From: Micavibrio sp964400125
GTDB taxonomy: Bacteria > Pseudomonadota > Alphaproteobacteria > Micavibrionales > Micavibrionaceae
Direction: 5' to 3'
Length of the DNA stretch: 64,000 nt
NCBI GenBank assembly: GCA_964400125.1
Contig: CAYNSR010000007.1
Coordinates: 1-64,000 of the forward strand
The notes beneath the pieces were generated by a model that saw only the letters and a list, made by a program, of their open reading frames with translations, was not told the DNA's origin and did not search any database. Both the position numbers and the translations under genes were made by a program. Positions 45,321 to 53,008 of the stretch are shown piece by piece (position 1 is the first letter of the stretch; every line of letters begins with the position of its first letter).

Positions 45321-46070
45321 ATGAAAATTCTTGTCCCCGTCAAGCGGGTTATTGATGCCTATGTCTCGATCCGGGTGAAGGCCGACCAGAGCGGCGTTGA
45401 AACCGCCAATGTCAAAATGTCGATGAATCCCTTTTGTGAAATCGCGGTGGAAGAAGCCGTGCGCATGAAGGAATCCGGCAAGGCCGATGAAATCATCGTT
45501 GTTTCCGCCGGTCCCGCCAGCGTGCAGGAAACCATGCGCACCGCCATGGCAATGGGGGCCGATCGCGGCATTCATATCCTGATTGAGGAAGACATCGATC
45601 CGCTGACGATGGCAAAACTGCTCAGGGCTGTCGTGGAAAAAGAACAACCCGGACTCGTCCTCGCCGGGAAACAGGCCATTGACGGGGAAAGCAACCAGAC
45701 CGGGCAAATGCTTGCCGCCCTGCTTGGCTGGCCGCAAGGGACCTTTGCCTCAAAGATTGAGATAGACGGCGACTCCGCGACCGTGACACGGGAAATCGAT
45801 GGCGGCCTTGAAACGCTGAAACTGAAAATGCCCTGCGTTATCACCGCCGATCTGCGCCTCAATCAACCGCGCTACGCGGCCCTGCCCAATATCATGAAGG
45901 CTAAAAAAAAACCGCTCGATACGCTGACTCCTGCCGATCTTGGCGTTACACCGCAAAACCGGTTAAAGACCATCAAGGTCGGCGAACCGGACAAACGCAA
46001 GGCCGGTATCATAGTGGCCTCCGTCGCGGAACTGGTCGACAAACTGAAAAATGAAGCAAAGGTTATTTAA
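45321..46070 (+). CDS. etfB: electron transfer flavoprotein beta subunit
   Basis: EtfB binds AMP and, with EtfA, carries electrons from acyl-CoA and other dehydrogenases to ETF-quinone oxidoreductase. The 249-residue protein begins MKILVPVKRVIDAYVSIRVK and has NPFCEIAVEEAVRMKE. It also has LVLAGKQAIDGESNQTGQM, the ETF-beta signature region, and a VITADLRLNQPRYAALPNIMKAKKK segment typical of the family (split here as VITADLRLNQPRYA and LPNIMKAKKK). ATG 45321 is preferred over the earlier ATG at 45306. etfA follows directly with no gap. Confidence 0.95.
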   Translation: MKILVPVKRVIDAYVSIRVKADQSGVETANVKMSMNPFCEIAVEEAVRMKESGKADEIIVVSAGPASVQETMRTAMAMGADRGIHILIEEDIDPLTMAKLLRAVVEKEQPGLVLAGKQAIDGESNQTGQMLAALLGWPQGTFASKIEIDGDSATVTREIDGGLETLKLKMPCVITADLRLNQPRYAALPNIMKAKKKPLDTLTPADLGVTPQNRLKTIKVGEPDKRKAGIIVASVAELVDKLKNEAKVI

Positions 46071-47003
46071 ATGAGTGTCCTCGTCATCGCCGAACATAAT
46101 AACGAAGTCCTGAATGCCGGTACGCTAGCCACGATTACGGCGGCCGCGAAACTGGGAAATGATATTCATGTGCTGGTCGCTGGCCTGAATTGCCGGGCCG
46201 TGGCCGATGCGGCGGCAAAATGCACCGGGGTGACGAAAATCATCCTCTGCGATGATCCTGCCTATGCACACCCGCTGGCAGAAAATTTTTCCGTGCTGAT
46301 CGCCCATATCGCGGAAGCCTATTCCCATGTCGTTGCGCCAGCGTCTTTCTTCGGCAAAAATATTATGCCCCGTACGGCAGCATTGCTGGACACGGTGCAG
46401 GTTTCCGATGTCGTGACCATTGAATCCGCCGATACTTTCGTGCGCCCCATCTATGCCGGAAACGCGCTGGAAACCGTACAGGCCAGCGGCACACCACTCA
46501 TCGTGACCATCCGCCCAACGGCCTTTGATGCTGCGGGCCATGACGGCAACGCGGCAATTGAAACGATTTCAGGAACGGGGGAAACCGACCTCGCCGTCTT
46601 CGTCAGTCAGGAACTGACCAAATCCGAACGCCCCGACCTGCAAACGGCAAAAATCGTCGTGTCCGGCGGACGCGGCGTGGGCAGCGGTGAAAACTACCAG
46701 AAATACATCGTCCCCCTCGCCGACAAACTCGGCGCCGCCACAGGAGCCTCCCGCGCCGCCGTCGATGCCGGATATGTGCCGAATGATTATCAGGTCGGCC
46801 AGACGGGGAAAATCGTCGCGCCCAATCTTTATATCGCCATCGGCGTTTCCGGCGCGATCCAGCATCTGGCCGGGATGAAGGATTCAAAAGTCATCGTTGC
46901 CATCAACAAGGATGCCGAAGCGCCGATTTTCCAGGTGGCGGATTACGGTCTGGTCGCGGATTTGTTTGAGGCCGTCCCGGCGCTGGAAAAGGAGCTTGGA
47001 TAG
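46071..47003 (+). CDS. etfA: electron transfer flavoprotein alpha subunit
   Basis: EtfA holds the FAD of the electron transfer flavoprotein. The 310-residue protein has the N-terminal ETF fold and the C-terminal FAD domain: VVSGGRGVGSGENY, GASRAAVDAGYVPNDYQVGQ, KIVAPNLYIAIGVSGAIQHL, and VAINKDAEAPIFQVADYGLV, which is the alpha-subunit signature. The gene begins at the base after the etfB stop codon, an operon arrangement typical for this pair. No dehydrogenase or ETF-QO gene is in the window. Confidence 0.97.
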   Translation: MSVLVIAEHNNEVLNAGTLATITAAAKLGNDIHVLVAGLNCRAVADAAAKCTGVTKIILCDDPAYAHPLAENFSVLIAHIAEAYSHVVAPASFFGKNIMPRTAALLDTVQVSDVVTIESADTFVRPIYAGNALETVQASGTPLIVTIRPTAFDAAGHDGNAAIETISGTGETDLAVFVSQELTKSERPDLQTAKIVVSGGRGVGSGENYQKYIVPLADKLGAATGASRAAVDAGYVPNDYQVGQTGKIVAPNLYIAIGVSGAIQHLAGMKDSKVIVAINKDAEAPIFQVADYGLVADLFEAVPALEKELG

Positions 47004-47049
47004 GGCCGGAATTCCTCACGGACAAATTCTCTCGCAAAAACCGGACAAA

Positions 47050-47580
47050 TCAAAGACCCTTTATTCTGCATCTTTGTTGACGCAAGACATGCCGGATAAA
47101 ATCACCCTTCCCCTGAGTGTAAGAATCCAGATCAAATGGGAAGCGCCGTGCGAGCTCTTGTTTCAAAGAAGCATATTCGCTTGCGAGCTCTACGGACTCC
47201 CGCAAGGCGTCACGGAAGGTAATTTGATCTTGCCAGAAGGAACTCCCAAATCTGGCGGCATGGATATTCGATGAGCGCACAGGAGTACTACCCTTGCTTG
47301 TCCAAAAAACAAACATTAACCGTTGATCGCGAAAAGGATCAAGAAACCAGTGCCAAAATCCTGCATCCTCCATACGGGTAACGACATCTTCTGAAAGCAT
47401 TGATTCAGGCCATTCAATCATGATGTCGATGATTGGCTTCGTCAGGAGACCAGCAATAGCCGTGCTCCCAATATGTTCAATGCGCGATTCAGGAAAAATT
47501 GAACCTATCCGTCCAATCAGGTCGGCGGCTTTATCAGCATTTTGATCGGAATATGGTTGTATTTCTATTTTTTCAGACAT
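47050..47580 (-). CDS. GrpB-family (UPF0157) nucleotidyltransferase-like protein
   Basis: This 176-residue protein matches the GrpB/UPF0157 group. IEIQPYSDQN at the start is followed by RIEHIGSTAIAGLLTKPIIDIMI, a nucleotidyltransferase-like GS motif with downstream acidic residues (D in IIDIMI), and a C-terminal FRDALRESVELASEYASLKQ helix. The biochemical role of the family is poorly defined; some relatives are linked to cofactor or nucleotide chemistry. It converges with etfA and has no clear functional neighbour. Confidence 0.85.
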   Translation of the reverse strand: MSEKIEIQPYSDQNADKAADLIGRIGSIFPESRIEHIGSTAIAGLLTKPIIDIMIEWPESMLSEDVVTRMEDAGFWHWFLDPFRDQRLMFVFWTSKGSTPVRSSNIHAARFGSSFWQDQITFRDALRESVELASEYASLKQELARRFPFDLDSYTQGKGDFIRHVLRQQRCRIKGL

Positions 47581-47607
47581 TTATTTCCTGATGAATACAA
47601 TCCCTAT

Positions 47608-48411
47608 TCACAGCCTGTAAAAATGCATCACCGGATAAATCGTCATATCGATGACATGGCCGTTCATTTTCTCGATGATATCGTATTTGTGCGCCCCCGG
47701 CGATAATGGCAGCAACGTATCCAGCGCGAAGAGGCGGAACTGGTACAGGTGCTGCCCCTTCGGTACGCAAGGCCCGGTATAACCGACACGCCCCCCTTCA
47801 CCGATTCCCTGCATCGATCCGTCGTCGAGAACCGTCCCCACCGGCGCGGCCCGCGCCAGACCCGTTGATTTTGGCGGAATGTTATAGACCAGCCATTGCG
47901 CCGGATTATCCGGTCCAGCATCGTCTTTTTCAAAAAACAGAACCAGACTTTTCGCCTGCGGCGGCACACCGCTCCATTGCAGGGGGGGGGAATAATTTTT
48001 GCGATAACAGGTATGTTCAATGGACAGACGCCCATTCTGGACAGCGGGGGAAGACATCCTGAGCGTCCCGGCAAGCCTGCCGCCAACCTCCAGCAATACC
48101 TTGCCGTCGGATCCCCTCGGCGCAAGTCGTATTGTCGGAGCAGCCACGGTAACATCTGGCGCGGAAGGCGGCGGCGCGTCTTGTAAAACGGTATCCATCA
48201 ACATGTCGCGATGCTTCGGGATCGGATAAACGATGGCCGCAGAAGAGACTTGGGCGACCTGAGGCTCCGGCGGGGGACCGCCCTGCGACAAGAGGATTTT
48301 CAGAACGAAGACGACGCCCACCAGCGCCAGCGCCGCCACGCCAAAAACCATCCAGATGTATTGACGCATCTGCTCCGGCTTGAAAGAAAATCGGCTGCCG
48401 CGCTCGGCCAT
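47608..48411 (-). CDS. membrane-anchored YbhB/YbcL-type PEBP-family protein
   Basis: This 267-residue protein has one N-terminal membrane helix at about residues 20-42 (WMVFGVAALALVGVVFVLKI) and a periplasmic Pro-rich linker. A phosphatidylethanolamine-binding-protein domain follows: NYSPPLQWSGVPPQAKSLVL, FFEKDDAGPDN..QWLVYNIP and GYTGPCVPKGQHLYQFRLFAL. The Raf-kinase-inhibitor-like YbhB/YbcL group is the closest match. The ligand is unknown. ATG 48411 follows GGGATATTGCT; the earlier frame start at 48444 is less likely. Confidence 0.85.
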   Translation of the reverse strand: MAERGSRFSFKPEQMRQYIWMVFGVAALALVGVVFVLKILLSQGGPPPEPQVAQVSSAAIVYPIPKHRDMLMDTVLQDAPPPSAPDVTVAAPTIRLAPRGSDGKVLLEVGGRLAGTLRMSSPAVQNGRLSIEHTCYRKNYSPPLQWSGVPPQAKSLVLFFEKDDAGPDNPAQWLVYNIPPKSTGLARAAPVGTVLDDGSMQGIGEGGRVGYTGPCVPKGQHLYQFRLFALDTLLPLSPGAHKYDIIEKMNGHVIDMTIYPVMHFYRL

Positions 48412-48440
48412 AGCAATATCCCGTGGAAAAAATTCTGGAA

Positions 48441-48923
48441 TCACCCGTCCTTCTGATTATACCCCAGATGCGTAAGCAATCCATCAACGCCCTGCTCGAT
48501 CAGGTCCAGCACATGCTCGAAATCCGCCCTGCTGCCATAATACGGGTCAGGAACGTCCCGCATGGGCGCACCCGGCAGATAATCGAGGAAAAAACCGATT
48601 TTCCCCCGCATCGCCTCCGGAGCCTGCCGCATCAGGGCGGCATAGTGCGATCCGTCCATGGCCAAAATCATGTCAAAATCCTCGAAATCGCGCACCCTCA
48701 CCTGCCGGGCGCGCAACCCTGACAAATCATAGCCGCGACAGGCCGCCACGTCGACCGTGCGCAGGTCCGGCGGGTCCCCGATGTGATAAGACTCAATCCC
48801 TGCGGAATCCACCGCGAAAATCGTATCGCTCAGGCCAGACTGGCTGATGCGATGCTGCAACACGCCGTGCGCCGTCGGCGACCGGCAGATATTCCCGGTG
48901 CAGACGAATAAAATCCGCTTCAT
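48441..48923 (-). CDS. low-molecular-weight protein tyrosine phosphatase
   Basis: This 160-residue phosphatase has the P-loop VCTGNICRSPTA (C-x5-R-S) at about residues 8-19 and the general-acid Asp in DVPDPYYGS near residue 124. It dephosphorylates phosphotyrosine or small aryl phosphates. Its start codon overlaps the mntR stop by 4 bp (ATGA), so it is the second gene of that operon. An arsenate-reductase function is unlikely because arsC-type residues are absent; a distinct ArsC lies at 51550. Confidence 0.92.
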   Translation of the reverse strand: MKRILFVCTGNICRSPTAHGVLQHRISQSGLSDTIFAVDSAGIESYHIGDPPDLRTVDVAACRGYDLSGLRARQVRVRDFEDFDMILAMDGSHYAALMRQAPEAMRGKIGFFLDYLPGAPMRDVPDPYYGSRADFEHVLDLIEQGVDGLLTHLGYNQKDG

Positions 48924-49363
48924 GTTGCTTTTTTATTTTTTCTGATGAACGCCTGAAATATTTTCAACGTCTCGGCGCTGACATGATGTTCGATCCCTTC
49001 TGCATCCGCTTCCGCGATATCCTCCGGAACGCCGATGGATTTCAGGAAGCCGACAACGATCCCGTGGCGTTCCTTGCAACGACGCGCCAGTTCTAGCCCC
49101 GCTTCGGTCAGGAAAAGGGACCGATATTTGCGATTGCTGACCAACCCCTCCCGGTTCAGCCGCAAAATCACCTTGTTGACCGTGGCGTGAGAAACGCCAA
49201 AACGCTCCGCCAGATCCACCACCCGGGCTTCACCTCTGGCCTCGATCAGATCGGCAATCAATTCGACGTAGTCTTCCGCCGTTTCATTCTGGTGCGCCGC
49301 CCGGACCCGGCCAAAACGCAAGGCCTGCCGCTTGGGGTCAGCCAGAATACCGGGATTTGCCAT
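48920..49363 (-). CDS. mntR: manganese-responsive DtxR-family regulator MntR
   Basis: MntR represses manganese uptake when Mn(II) is high. The 147-residue protein has the winged helix LAERFGVSHATVNKVILRLNR. The metal/dimer region RCKERHGIVVGFLKSIGVPE, followed by AEADAEGIEHHVSAETL, is typical of the MntR subgroup. It is first in a two-gene operon with a phosphatase. No mntH transporter is in the window. GAGGA upstream of ATG 49363 supports that start with a rather long spacer; ATG 49375 is the alternative and has no spacer at all. Confidence 0.9.
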   Translation of the reverse strand: MANPGILADPKRQALRFGRVRAAHQNETAEDYVELIADLIEARGEARVVDLAERFGVSHATVNKVILRLNREGLVSNRKYRSLFLTEAGLELARRCKERHGIVVGFLKSIGVPEDIAEADAEGIEHHVSAETLKIFQAFIRKNKKAT

Positions 49364-49540
49364 AGATTCAGCCATTCCTCATTGTGGGGCCTTTTTTACC
49401 ATGTTGTCAAATTATGTTGCCGTGGCTAAATCCGTCCATTATTTGCATATCCTGAGCGGGCCGAAAAAATCTTGACCCTGCTGTTTTTCGTGTATTGAAT
49501 ATCCCCAATCATAACATTGAAAAAAACAGGGACTTTCACA

Positions 49541-50182
49541 ATGAAATCTATCTCGGAAGACACAATACGCCAGAAATGTATTCAAGACCCGTGGTGCCGT
49601 CAGGCGAACGGTTTTATCAAATTCGGGACTGTGCCTGAATGGCTGGATAACATTGCCGATATGATGCCCGGCGGCTCTCAGGAGCAGCAGGATTACCGCG
49701 CCGCCGCAGTAATGGCGCGCGAAATTTATCAAAAAGAAGCCCTCTCCACCATTGACCCGTCCAAGGTTGAGGATATTTGCAAGGCCGAACCCTGGACAAG
49801 CGCGCGACGGGTCGAAGATGTCACTGCCGGGCAATACGGCTATGTCACCGAAAAACTTGAAAAGGCCCGCAACCTGTTTGCCGCCGGATCGCCGGAACAC
49901 ACGGCCTATCACGACGCCTTTGAACGGGCCAAACAAATCTATTTTGATGACATCAAACGCCTTGCGAAGGAATTCGCCACCGGAAAAACGAGAGCTCAGA
50001 TCGAGCAGATGAATTTCTCACTGTTTTCAAAAGCAAAACATTTCGAAGGCAACGGCACATACGTCAAGGACAGGCTTGCGAAACTGGTTCAATGGAACGG
50101 GATATGCGGCGAACGATTCGGCATACAATCACCGCCCGACCCGACCCGGCAACACTTCGTCGCCCGGTTCAGACCGCTTTAA
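49541..50182 (+). CDS. protein of unknown function
   Basis: I do not recognise this 213-residue, charged, probably helical protein. It begins MKSISEDTIRQKCIQDPWCR and contains two similar C-x-x-x-P-W segments (KCIQDPWCRQAN; ICKAEPWTSARR) that may mark a short internal repeat. Each is followed about 20-45 residues later by a YRAAAVMAREIYQKEA / YHDAFERAKQIYFDDI helix. No signal or membrane span. ATG 49541 follows AGGGAC. A palindromic repeat follows the stop. Function unknown. Confidence 0.65.
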   Translation: MKSISEDTIRQKCIQDPWCRQANGFIKFGTVPEWLDNIADMMPGGSQEQQDYRAAAVMAREIYQKEALSTIDPSKVEDICKAEPWTSARRVEDVTAGQYGYVTEKLEKARNLFAAGSPEHTAYHDAFERAKQIYFDDIKRLAKEFATGKTRAQIEQMNFSLFSKAKHFEGNGTYVKDRLAKLVQWNGICGERFGIQSPPDPTRQHFVARFRPL

Positions 50183-50346
50183 GAGCCTGTTTTAAAACGC
50201 ATAAATTGCATCGTCATTGCCTGAATTTTCTGCAAGGAAAATTCTAAGGCAACCCATAAGATATTGATACTCATGGATTCCCCTAGAATTTTTGCAAGCA
50301 AAAATTCGGGGAATGACGCCGGGGATGAAGTTTTAAAAGAGACTCT
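50182..50346. repeat. large palindromic intergenic repeat
   Basis: Outer arms AGAGCCTGTTTTAAAAC (50182-50198) and GTTTTAAAAGAGACTCT (50330-50346) are imperfect inverted copies (14 of 17). Inner CGTCATTGCC and GGGGAATGACG arms resemble those of the repeat at 8965-9118, so both belong to one element type. Confidence 0.7.
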
Positions 50347-50354
50347 AAAGCTCA

Positions 50355-50585
50355 TCATTTCAGCCATGACTGCACGATCTCGATAGAGGGAATGCCGCCG
50401 GAATGCACTATTTTCCCGTCGATCATCACGGCGGGCGTGGTCATCACACCGTTACGGATAATTTCAACCTCATCGGTGATTTTTTGGATAGTCACAGGAA
50501 CGCCCAGCGTAGCGGATTCCCGCTCGATGCGGTGAATGGTTGAATCGCAACGCGAACAGCCCTTGCCAAGAACGGTAATTTCCAT
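50355..50585 (-). CDS. small thioredoxin-like redox protein
   Basis: This 76-residue thioredoxin-fold protein (TM0996/MTH895 'small redox-active disulfide' type) has MEITVLGKGCSRCDSTIHRI with an active-site CxxC (C10, C13) and cis-proline MTTPAVMIDGKIV. It is the last gene of the arsenic operon, 3 bp after the permease stop. It could recycle the arsenate reductase or keep thiols reduced during arsenic stress, by context. Confidence 0.85.
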   Translation of the reverse strand: MEITVLGKGCSRCDSTIHRIERESATLGVPVTIQKITDEVEIIRNGVMTTPAVMIDGKIVHSGGIPSIEIVQSWLK

Positions 50586-50588
50586 TTT

Positions 50589-51557
50589 CTATCCTCCAAA
50601 GATGATGTTGAACACATAACCCACACAGATAAAGGACACAAACAAAAACACGACAAAGAACACCAGCATTTCAGGCTTCAGCACCTTGCGCAAGATCAGC
50701 AGCTCAGGCAGGGAAATGGCAACGATACTCATGATAAAGGCTAAAATGGTGCCGACAGGGACACCCTTGTCGAGAAGAACCTCGGCCACAGGAATAATTC
50801 CGGTCGCATTGGAATAAAGCGGAATCCCCGCCAGCGCCGCCACCGGCACGGCAAAAGGATTCTCCGGCCCGGCATGTTCCAGAAACCATTCCTTCGGTAC
50901 ATAACCATGCAACCCGGCCCCAAGCCCCACGCCGATCAAAACATACAGCCAGACCCGCTTGATGATATCGACGGCTTCCATCCGCGCATATTTTTCACGC
51001 CACTTCCAGCCTGCGGCCTCCTCCGCCGTTTGCGGAGTCGGCATCGTGATTTTCCAGACATAGGGCTCAACCCATTTTTCGAGTTTTAAAAAATCGATCA
51101 CAAAACCACCAAGAATGCCAAGTGCAATGCCCGTGCCAACATAGGCAAGGGTGAACTGCAACCCCAAAGCATTCCCTAACAAGATGACCGCCACTTCATT
51201 GACCAAGGGCGACGTAATTAAAAATGCCATGGTCACGCCCAGAGGAATGCCTGCAGACAAAAAGGCGATAAAAAACGGAACGGAAGAGCAGGAGCAAAAA
51301 GGCGTAATCGCCCCGAGCAAGGCGGCCAGAACATACCCCGTCAAACGCGATTTCCCCGTCAGCCACGAGCGCACCTTTTCCGGAGAAACATAGGACCGCA
51401 AAAATCCGATGATATAAATCATCACCGCCAGCAAGAAGAAAATCTTGCTGGTATCTTCGATAAAGAAATGGACAGCATCCGCCAGTTTCGTGCCCCTTTC
51501 GAGAGAAAGAAGATCGAAAGCCACCCCGTCGGCAAACCGGGCAAACACCTCAAGCAT
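50589..51557 (-). CDS. ArsP-like (DUF318) permease
   Basis: This 322-residue integral membrane protein has about eight hydrophobic helices and the permease-family motif TPFCSCSSVPFFIAFLSAG, with its cysteine cluster, near residue 85. It also has a PLYSNATGIIPVAE loop. DUF318/UPF0718 permeases include ArsP, which exports organoarsenicals. The arsI and arsC neighbours support a role in arsenic efflux, perhaps of trivalent organic arsenic. It overlaps the arsC stop by 8 bp, and the thioredoxin-like gene follows it. Confidence 0.85.
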   Translation of the reverse strand: MLEVFARFADGVAFDLLSLERGTKLADAVHFFIEDTSKIFFLLAVMIYIIGFLRSYVSPEKVRSWLTGKSRLTGYVLAALLGAITPFCSCSSVPFFIAFLSAGIPLGVTMAFLITSPLVNEVAVILLGNALGLQFTLAYVGTGIALGILGGFVIDFLKLEKWVEPYVWKITMPTPQTAEEAAGWKWREKYARMEAVDIIKRVWLYVLIGVGLGAGLHGYVPKEWFLEHAGPENPFAVPVAALAGIPLYSNATGIIPVAEVLLDKGVPVGTILAFIMSIVAISLPELLILRKVLKPEMLVFFVVFLFVSFICVGYVFNIIFGG

Positions 51558-51966
51558 TTTTCAGCGCCCCTATCCGGTCCCTCAACATGTCAAACACCCT
51601 ATCGAATGCAGCCACGGTTTCCGCCTCCGTTCCGGTCTCCCGGGCCGGGTCCGGCGTACTCCAATGCAATTTTTTTGTTGTCCCGGGAAACACCGGACAA
51701 CGCTCCTCCGCCACGGTATCGCAAACCGTGACGACAAGATCAAAAGACTGCCCCGCGAATTCATCCCACGACTTGCTGCGCGGCTGTCCGGGATCAATCC
51801 CGTGACGCACCAGCGTTTCAATCGCCCCCGGATGAACATACCCCGCCGGATGACTGCCTGCGCTAACGGCGTCAAACCTGCCCTGCCCCAGATGATTGAA
51901 CAAGGCCTCCGCCAGAATGGATCGGCATGAATTACCTGTACACAAGACCAGAATACGCTCCGGCAT
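51550..51966 (-). CDS. arsC: arsenate reductase (LMW-phosphatase fold)
   Basis: This 138-residue ArsC is of the thioredoxin-coupled, low-molecular-weight-phosphatase type. The P-loop is VLCTGNSCRSILAEAL (C-x5-R-S), followed by SKSWDEF and a CD.VAEERCPVFPG segment holding further cysteines expected for the disulfide relay (C in VTVCDT and EERCPV). It reduces As(V) to As(III). ATG 51966 shares one base with the arsI stop (TGATG). It belongs to the arsR-arsI-arsC-permease-thioredoxin operon. Confidence 0.92.
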   Translation of the reverse strand: MPERILVLCTGNSCRSILAEALFNHLGQGRFDAVSAGSHPAGYVHPGAIETLVRHGIDPGQPRSKSWDEFAGQSFDLVVTVCDTVAEERCPVFPGTTKKLHWSTPDPARETGTEAETVAAFDRVFDMLRDRIGALKNA

Positions 51967-52430
51967 CAGCAACATCCGGACGTCTTCGTGCCGCATCCTC
52001 CCGCCGCACTACCCGTTTCAGGAACGCAACAGGCCCCTTCCCCGGCGGTCTCCGCGCCGGAGAATATCTGCGCGTCCTCCATCGTATGATAGGCCTCCCA
52101 TGCCACACCGTCGGGGTCCGCAACCCACGATTTTTCCGATCGGGCATAGCAACAGGTTGCCTCCCCGTCGCCATGCGTTGAAATATTGGCGGCAGACATT
52201 TGTGCGCGCAAGGCATTCAGTTCCGCGACGTCATCCACCTGCAGACCCATATGATCGACACCGATCCTGCCGCTGCGCGTTGAAATGGCAAAATTGATAC
52301 GCGGATCATCCAGCATCCATTTGGCGTAGTCCGGCTTGCGTTTCACCGGCTCGGCCCCGAACAATGCATTGTAAAAATTGACGCTATCCTCGATGTTTTT
52401 GACGCCGACATGGATATGCATACGTTTCAT
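51966..52430 (-). CDS. arsI: ArsI/CadI-family VOC-fold metalloenzyme (C-As lyase-like)
   Basis: This 154-residue VOC/glyoxalase-fold protein contains MHIHVGVKNIEDSVNFYNALFG and DHMGLQVDDVAELN with metal-ligand residues. Most tellingly, EATCCYARSEKSWVADPDGV carries the vicinal CC that in ArsI binds trivalent organoarsenicals. A Cys-rich tail (GACC..., GGCG..SGCC) adds further thiols. ArsI cleaves the C-As bond of methyl- or aryl-As(III). It sits between arsR (4-bp overlap) and arsC (1-bp overlap), fitting an arsenic role. A cadmium-induced CadI role is a second choice. Confidence 0.85.
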   Translation of the reverse strand: MKRMHIHVGVKNIEDSVNFYNALFGAEPVKRKPDYAKWMLDDPRINFAISTRSGRIGVDHMGLQVDDVAELNALRAQMSAANISTHGDGEATCCYARSEKSWVADPDGVAWEAYHTMEDAQIFSGAETAGEGACCVPETGSAAGGCGTKTSGCC

Positions 52431-52813
52431 GATTTTTTCTCCTTTTGTTTCTGTGATTCTGACTGGCAACAATTCATCGATGCGATCATCGGCGATCCTT
52501 TCTCCCCGTCATTCCGGATGCTTGCGAATTCAACGCGACAGCAATCCTCGATCATGAAACGGATCAATCCGGTGAAAAATGCGAAATTGGCGCTGTAGAT
52601 GATCGACCGCCCCTCGCGACGCGACAACACCAGATCGGCATTGCTCATATGGTTCAGGTGGAACGACAGCGTATTATGCGGGACCCCCAGCGCTTCGCCG
52701 ATCCTGCCCGCGGGGGCACCCTCCGGGCCGCACTCGACCAGCAGACGAAACACCCGGAGCCGGGTCTCCTGTGAAAGGGCATCGAAGGCGGCAAGGGCGT
52801 TTTTTATATCCAT
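52427..52813 (-). CDS. arsR: ArsR-family metalloregulator
   Basis: This 128-residue winged-helix repressor begins MDIKNALAAFDALSQETRLR. The HTH is EALGVPHNTLSFHLNHMSNA, followed by a wing (LVLSRREGRSIIY). C-terminal cysteines (DCCRVEF, NCCQSES) are probable metal sites; the classic ELCVCDL site in the DNA-binding helix is absent. A perfect palindrome ends right before the ATG, so the gene likely represses itself. The TSS predicted from the -10 lies about at the start codon, suggesting a leaderless mRNA. It leads the arsenic operon and overlaps arsI by 4 bp. Confidence 0.92.
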   Translation of the reverse strand: MDIKNALAAFDALSQETRLRVFRLLVECGPEGAPAGRIGEALGVPHNTLSFHLNHMSNADLVLSRREGRSIIYSANFAFFTGLIRFMIEDCCRVEFASIRNDGEKGSPMIASMNCCQSESQKQKEKKS

Positions 52814-52848
52814 ATGTCTAAATATATAGACATTTTTTGCCGTGTCAA
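52814..52848 (-). promoter_or_regulatory. arsR promoter and overlapping operator
   Basis: On the minus strand: TTGACA (-35, 52843-52848), 16-bp spacer, TATATT (-10, 52821-52826). The inverted repeat ATGTCTA-N6-TAGACAT (52814-52833) covers the -10 and abuts the arsR ATG at 52813. Binding of ArsR here would block RNA polymerase. Confidence 0.8.
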
Positions 52849-53008
52849 GCCCAGACCCGCACAAATACGGAAAATAAATCCCGTCCTTTCTTCCGCCCCC
52901 ACCCCCGGAAAACCTTGACCTCCGGCATGAAATCCTTAAAACCGTGTGGTACGAAAACTCAGGCTGCCGGGCGTAACCGTGGCGGCCCAATGAAAGTTGT
53001 GCTGAACG

